Below are positions 58,741 through 64,000 of a stretch of 64,000 bases of DNA, piece by piece. Each line of letters starts with the position of its first letter. Within the stretch, counting starts at the first letter, position 1. The position numbers were made by a program, and so were the translations under genes. The notes below the pieces were generated by a model that had not been told where the DNA came from, searched no databases, and was given only the letters and a program-made list of their open reading frames with translations. The stretch is from positions 53,620,487 through 53,684,486 of the forward strand of contig CM069433.1 in NCBI GenBank assembly GCA_035610365.1, written 5' to 3'. The DNA comes from Aquatica leii. Lineage: Eukaryota; Arthropoda; Insecta; Coleoptera; Lampyridae.

Positions 58741-59418
58741 TCATAACTTTCGGCTTCATGACACCCAGACTTAGGTTTGATCTTAGTCTCTTCTTTACAA
58801 AATTCCTTGTTCCTGTGGATCAAGTTATATAGGACAGACGGGACGCTCTATTGAAGTTAAAGTAAAAGAACATATGGCTGTCTGCTAACATCGCAGAGTT
58901 ACTAAATCAACAGTGGCGGAACACGTGGGGAACCAAGGACACTCGCCAAACTAAAATGTTGGCTAGAACTCCTTTCTACTTTCCTAGACTAATCCGCAAA
59001 GCTGTGGAAATAGAAAAACATCTATGTAATATGAACGGAGAAGACGGTTTAAGAGTCAGCAAATCTTGGCTACCAGTATTATATCCTCTAAGACAAAGAT
59101 CAACCTTTTTAGAAAACACACAAACACTCGGTGTAATAACGAAATTAGTCAAGCGGCAACAAAAAGATAAGGTTCGTTAATTACAATATCGCTATTGATA
59201 TAAATATTGTCACATTTTTTCCTTCAGTAACATTTACCACTCTGAAGATGCAAGCTGCAATGTCTTGCGAAACGTCAGTTTGTTTGAGTTCTACTTCTTG
59301 TTTTGGCTCTTAAGGAGAGACTAGGACCAAACCTAAGTTTAGGTGTTAACTACGAGGCGGTCTAAACCCAAAGCTTATAATCATAAACAAAACCACCGCA
59401 AAAGCTTAAAATTTTATA
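58740..59418 (+). mobile_element. Truncated PLE: GIY-YIG endonuclease, C-terminus and 3' end
   Basis: 58795-58920 encodes IPCSCGSSYIGQTGRSIEVK and then KEHMAVC, a GIY-YIG domain with the PLE Cys motif, followed after a stop by STVAEHVGNQGH. The frame at 58956-59180 continues with YFPRLIRKAVEIEKH and EDGLRVSKSWLPVL, the canonical PLE C-terminus. Just downstream (59240-59278) is a CTGAAGATG, CAAG/CTTG stem-loop, CGAAACGTCAG hairpin. 59300-59418 is the terminal repeat, and 58745-58795 is an inverted piece of it. RT is missing. Confidence 0.75.
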
Positions 59419-59559
59419 GTGTTTTCTTTATCATTAATATCTACAGCATAATTTATTTTAGTTTTTAATAACAGTCGATGTATACTGTATGTATATACAA
59501 AAATAAAAAATGTTTTTGTATTTTTGAATTCGTTTATTCTAATTTATATTTTCATAGGT

Positions 59560-59852
59560 AATAATTGGATGTCTCATGGTTTTTTAAGTTTTGTTTCTCA
59601 ACCAAAACAAATACCTCAATTTCTTCAATTTTTTTTCTATTCTCTATTGGATAAAACCGGAATTCCTAAAGCAAAACAATAAAATAGTGTGACTCAAAAT
59701 GCAAAGATACCCACAAATAAAATAGAAGTACGCGGGATTGTTGGTCTAATCAATTATTATGGACGTTTCTCAAAAAATCTAAGTACAAGTTTGCATCCTT
59801 TGCATAATTTATTAAAAGAAGAAGTTGAATTCATTTAGAATAAAGTCCTATT
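59560..59852 (+). pseudogene. Ty3/gypsy pol remnant (RT-RNase H junction)
   Basis: The + strand near 59725-59840 reads VRGIVGLINYYGRFSKNLST and then LHPLHNLLKEEVEFI, the conserved junction of gypsy RT and RNase H (LRSFLGLVNYYRRF...PLYELLKK...F-WN) with a stop in place of Trp. The reading resumes after the Harbinger insertion at about 62030 with KDCKNEFQAVMTEIP, completing the motif. Confidence 0.7.
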
Positions 59853-60234
59853 TACAACCACTTTTTTCTAGTCACACTTTTAAATCAAAGTGTGAATTTT
59901 GTGTTACGCCTACGGCGAGTCAGATACCCATTCACAACAAAAATTCACTCTTAGCTTTAGCGCACTTTAACTTTCTCTTCGGGGTGGGCGTCTACAAATC
60001 TCAAATTTTCACTTCAAGTATATTTAAATTTAAAATTTTTGCGTACGCAGATCGGTATATAACATTGTACACAATATACCTAACCTATAAAAGTGTTATT
60101 TATGAAATTTATTTTATTGCGATATTAGACCCAATTCTGCAGAAGCAACAGGGACATTATTCCAATTTACTGCAAAAGATGAGAATGTATGATAAAGACC
60201 TTTAATTTTTGTCGTATGTCTGTGATATCCTTCA

Positions 60235-60855
60235 ATAAATTGTTAGGATTAGTCGAATCTCATCTTAAGGAAGCTTTACAACATTCATTCATATGTTAAT
60301 TTGGCATTTGCATTAGGTTAGATACTCGAGAGTTAGAACTAATTGCAAAACATTTTTATTCAACATTACCAAATTGTGTTGGTGCAATTGATGGTAAACA
60401 TGTTGTCATACAAGCACTCCCAAATAAAGGTTCAGCTTATTATAATTATAAGAAAGCATTTAGTATTGTGCTTATGTCTGTATACGATGCAAACTATACT
60501 TTTGGTGACATTGGAGCATATGGTAGCCAGCCGCAAGGAAGAATTTTAAATTACTTACAATTTGGTCAAAAAATAATTAATAACGATTTAAATTTACCAA
60601 TGGAGCAACTATTACCGGACAACAGTATAAAGATTCCTTTTTATTTCGATGGTGATAAAACTTTTCTACTAAGGCCGAACTAATGAGACCGTTTAGCAAA
60701 AGTAGAACTAGAACAATGAAGAAAGCTGACAGAATTTTTAGTGATCGTTTAAGTAGAGCTCGTCGAATAATTAAAAATACATTCGGAGTATTAGTTGCTC
60801 ATCTTAGAATATTACACGAATGTAAAATTCATGTAAACAATTTTGTTGTCATTTA
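60235..60855 (+). pseudogene. Harbinger transposase (HARBI1-like), frameshifted
   Basis: Across frames the + strand gives KHFYSTLPNCVGAIDGKHVV (first catalytic Asp in AIDGKH), YNYKKAFSIVLMSVYDANY, IGAYGSQPQGRILN, FYFDGDKTFLLRPN (second Asp in the GD pair) and finally RLSRARRIIKNTFGVLVAH. In relatives the last motif is RRVIENAFG; the catalytic Glu codon is AAA (Lys) here. Frameshifts near 60500 and a stop near 60683 also break it. Confidence 0.75.
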
Positions 60856-61158
60856 ATATCAAAATTCTTATTAATACTAATAAAATGTATTTTAATAATA
60901 TATATTAAAAATAGCACTGTTGTAGCTTTCTATTGCGTAAGTTCTGTTTATATTGTAGCAGATTTCTAGTTACTTTGCCCATAAAAATATATGCATCTTG
61001 TAAAGGAAAATCCTGCAATTTTGCTGTTAAATAACTACAAAAATGATCCCATTTTGTTTATTTTTTTTTGGTTCTTTATCCAGCGAAGTGATCGCGTTCG
61101 AAAAATTTCTTAGAACGCTGTCAATTTTAAGTACAGCTTTTTATCACATGCTTTTTCT

Positions 61159-61635
61159 TTACTTAGAAGATGTAGAGCAGTTATCAGATGACATGGATTC
61201 TGACACGTTGGATTTTCGTGACATAGCAGAGAATAATGCTGCACAAGGATCGTTTACAAATTTGTCATAAACAATAGATATTTCGTCAATATCAACGTCC
61301 AGTGTTAGCTGGGAGTCTAATACTTCTACTGCTTTAGTTTGTTGTTCTGTGTGTTTAATATCGCTTACAGTTCTGTTATAATAGAGATACAAATTAACCA
61401 AGTCATTATTTTAAGATTTATAGCTGACTATCGAGGCTCTACATGATCCATCATAAAATAAAAATGGGGGTCGTACGTTAGCAAGAGCCCCACTTCTTTT
61501 TAGGGCTTTTAATATAGAAATTTTGCGTCCATATTTTTCTAGCAAGTATTTAAATCGAGCGTTTACAGTTGACATTGTAAGTTTAGAACTGTTAATATAA
61601 ATAACATAAATATACGTATTACCTGACAATTTCAT
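61159..61635 (-). pseudogene. Myb/SANT-like partner protein remnant of the Harbinger element
   Basis: The minus frame 61635-61411 reads STVNARFKYLLEKYGRKISI and LKRSGALANV, like the helix region of MADF/Myb-type proteins encoded by Harbinger transposons (VRDRFNYLLEKY). 61401-61159 is an acidic, Ser-rich continuation (DIDEISIVYDKF). The first exon or N-terminus is not evident. Such proteins help move the transposase into the nucleus and onto element ends. Confidence 0.45.
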
Positions 61636-62018
61636 GGATTGTGAAACTGATTGCCAACAATTTTCTTTTTACAAAAGCGATTTGTACCCTGCTGCCCTTT
61701 TATCAAAGAAGGAAGCACAACTACTACTGAGCTCTAGTAATAATTGGTCGTTATTATGTTCGCCCGTTATTGATGTAAACCGTCTTTTGTAATGATATTA
61801 TTTTAAACACGTTGGTAGGGTAGTTCAGCAAAGTTGTCGATAACATCAAAACTTAACGGTTTTACAGTAATACTCTATTATCCTAGCAGATGGCGTTATT
61901 CTGAAATTCAATGTCAAAGTTAAAGTTGGCGTGATTGTAAATTGCATAAAATTTTGTCTTGGCATAATTCACACTTTAACTTAAAAGTGTGCCGAGAATA
62001 AAATGGTTGTAAATTAAC

Positions 62019-62075
62019 CTTAAAGATTGTAAAAACGAATTTCAGGCTGTGATGACAGAAATACCTTAAAAGCGT
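62019..62075 (+). pseudogene. Continuation of the gypsy pol remnant after the insertion
   Basis: KDCKNEFQAVMTEIP on + continues the RNase H connection motif broken at 59852. After about 62070 the match ends. Confidence 0.55.
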
Positions 62076-63885
62076 GTGTGACCTGCGTTTGAATTTCGTT
62101 GTAAAAGTCACCGTAAGTTTTTTTTTTTGTTGTGTGTTTCGATTTATTAATTTAGTATTAGCATCAAGAACGTTTTGTTTATTGTTTGTGTGGTTTGAGT
62201 TTAATGATATTTCAATTTGCTTTCAATCGTTATTGAAATTTTCTTTTAAATGCATACAGATCCGTAGTTTTGTTTTTGATTTAGTACGTTATTTGGTTAT
62301 CTTTGTAGAATACCAATTCAATATAATTTACGACTTCCTTTGTGGAATGTAAGTTGATACATTTTTCTTGGTAATTACACTTTGATTAAGCCAGCTGCAG
62401 TAATGCAAGTCTCAGCGTTCTTGTGTGAACCAAAGTCTACGTGCAAAAACGCATGCGACTAATTATAATTTTCATCTTTGTTTTTCTCGTTTGTTCAATG
62501 TGTTTTCTTTTACCACGAATTGACTGCGCACATGCAAATTAGCTAAGTAGGGGATAGGAAGAGTTGAAAGATTTAGATTTTTGGCATTATTCGATCGTGG
62601 GTCGTGACGACAAATACCGATTACCGTAAGATGTAGAGAGAGTAGGGTAATTTACCCTCTGACGTTATGTAGAACCGCGGAAGTTTGTCAGAAATCGTGA
62701 AAATTAAGGTGGTGGAGGAAAATGTTACTTTTCTTCAAATTTCGTATAGTACGGCTTGTGTAAAATTCGTGATTTCTGAACTGTTTCGTTTGTGGGGTTT
62801 AATGTTGTGGTGGTATATGATTAAATCCGAAATTCGCCTTTGGCGGTTATAAAATTAAATTGTGAGATATATCTTCCGTCGTTGTTCTATTGTTTGGGAA
62901 GCAGCTAAAGTCCATCCAAGGTGTAAGCTTTCAAATCCACTGGGAACCAAAGTTCAGCCGGTGTCACCAATTAAGAATTAAGGTATTTATCGATTTTGTT
63001 GTTTGATCGTGCAGTGTCCCGCGATTAAAAATGCAGTAAAAGCTTTCAATTTTTTTTTAAGTCAATTGAAATTACGACTAACGTTGAATTTATTTATTTC
63101 AATGAACACGTATAGTGTTTGCGCAAAAATTAAAATCAATTAACTTTGTTTTGTGCGTTGAGAAGTGATTCGTATTTCGAATATATGATAATGTAACGAC
63201 TTATAAACTATATTTTGTTTAGTTCGAATTAAAGTTCGGACATATTTATGTTATAAACTGTATTGTTTTTTTTGTGTGTGTTATTTTATTTGTTTGTTAT
63301 AAATATGCGGTCAAGATCTTGAGATTTAATTATATTTGAAAACGCTATTGTAGTAGCATTTCTTTTTATAAATTTTAATGTAATGTTTTGTGTGTAAATT
63401 ATTCATTTTGTTTGCTTAAGATTATTTCATTTCTTTTTATTCAAATTTATTTGATATCATTTAGTACTTGTTATTATATTTTGTCTTGGTTTTAAATTTT
63501 CAATCAATAAATGTTAAATTGTTAAATGTAAAGAGCTTTATTCATTTAGCCGCCGCATACGTAAATTTTGTTTAAGTGTTTTTCAGAATTGTTATAACCC
63601 AAGGTAAGTTCTGGGGTTATAACCAACCGGATGAGCTTTCAGGTAATCAAGGGTTTGAAAGCTTCCCCTTATAGAAATCCTTGATTGGCGCCCTTATCGA
63701 TTATTTGACTATTTTACCGTTCTAGTTCCATTTTTACGACGATCGCGTTTCCAATTTTTCACGGAATTTTAAATAAAACCCACCCTTCTCCATTGAGCTA
63801 GCGGCACAACCCCCGTTTATGTTACTTCATTGCAGGCAGTGACTTTGTGTTAATTTTGGAATGTAACATAAATAATTTGGCGTCT
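62076..63885 (+). other. Possible LTR and leader of a gypsy-type element
   Basis: This 1.8-kb stretch has mixed composition and no long frame. TTGGCGTCTCCAGCGTGTGG at 63878 resembles an insect gypsy primer-binding site following an LTR end, and TGGCGCCC at 63684 is a second candidate. AATAAA occurs near 63508. LTR borders could not be fixed because the second LTR would be outside the window. Confidence 0.3.
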
Positions 63886-63973
63886 CCAGCGTGTGGCCTT
63901 TTTCGAATTTTAGTTTGCCTGTTAAGTTTCGTGATTTTTGGAAGATTTTACCGTTTTGTAATTTCATTTTAAA

Positions 63974-64000
63974 ATGGGTTACAAATTGATTGTTGATCGT
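63974..64000 (+). CDS. Possible start of a gypsy gag frame, cut by the window edge
   Basis: ATG near 63974 opens MGYKLIVDR and is still open at base 64000. A start of this type, about 95 bases after a primer-binding-like TTGGCG sequence, fits the gag start of insect Ty3/gypsy elements. Nine codons are too few for proof. Confidence 0.3.

Larger units (their letters stand above)
59853..62018 (+). mobile_element. Second Harbinger-type transposon, inserted in gypsy pol
   Basis: The ends are about 55-bp inverted copies: TTTACAACCACTTTTTTCTA at 59853 and, in reverse from 62018, TTTACAACCATTTTATTCTC, both followed by CACACTTTTAA(A/G)T, itself a small palindrome with AAAGTGTG. Flanking trinucleotides are CTA at left and TTA at right, close to the TWA duplication of Harbinger elements. 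The transposase lies on + and a Myb/SANT-like partner remnant on minus, the usual two-gene convergent layout. Confidence 0.75.

Overview
This window is AT-rich eukaryotic DNA, almost certainly from an insect. The evidence is one probable host exon with a canonical splice donor, long non-coding stretches, and a dense layering of transposable-element (TE) families common in insects. These are Penelope-like elements (PLEs), PIF/Harbinger, Tc1/mariner-type DDE transposons, a Crypton-like tyrosine recombinase remnant, Ty3/gypsy elements and non-LTR retrotransposons with endonuclease. There is no bacterial-style gene organisation, no rRNA or complete tRNA, and no CRISPR. Species cannot be named from the sequence.

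Layout, left to right. 1-1640: the purine-rich minus strand carries the endonuclease part of a non-LTR retrotransposon running off the left edge. 1.77-2.76 kb: a dispersed repeat, partly inverted, that recurs at 46.5-46.9 kb. 6664-6969 (minus): the only likely host-gene exon, an unidentified protein with two membrane segments, ending in GTAAGT. 8.35-8.55 kb: a small MITE. 9.18-9.86 kb: a PLE remnant with inverted ends. 10.3-10.45 kb: a PLE-derived palindrome. 11.8-13.2 kb (minus): a broken DDE_3 transposon. 16.25-16.8 kb: the 3' end of a non-LTR ORF2. 18.3-20.87 kb: a degenerate Harbinger element holding a nested 337-bp foldback element. 25.6-27.4 kb: a mariner-like element with about 190-bp terminal inverted repeats (TIRs). 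28.2-33.3 kb (minus): a dead Ty3/gypsy element split by a PLE (29.7-32.4 kb) whose 487-codon RT-endonuclease frame is still open. 37.0-37.4 kb: a non-LTR RT fragment.

38026-45431 is the most striking structure: a three-LTR, two-body tandem array (LTR-body-LTR-body-LTR) of a non-autonomous Ty3/gypsy-like element on the minus strand, bounded by a 4-bp GGGT duplication. Each 1135-bp body has a primer-binding site, a short gag/protease frame, an integrase-tail fragment and a polypurine tract, but no RT or RNase H and no integrase core. 46.9-48.5 kb: the 5' end of a Loa-like non-LTR element. 50.7-57.5 kb: dispersed repeats, a Crypton remnant (54 kb), hairpins and a gypsy/Ginger-like integrase remnant (55.5-55.8 kb). 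58.74-59.4 kb: a PLE GIY-YIG fragment. 59.85-62.02 kb: a second Harbinger element inserted into a gypsy pol remnant. At the right edge an ATG-started frame may begin a gypsy gag.

The coding parts mostly belong to mobile elements, and nearly all are broken. A recurring theme is a short hairpin with a hammerhead-ribozyme-like core (CTGATGA-type box, stem-loop, GAAAC) in the ends of at least five PLE-related loci. No computation was run. Frames were read by eye and boundaries of degenerate elements are approximate.
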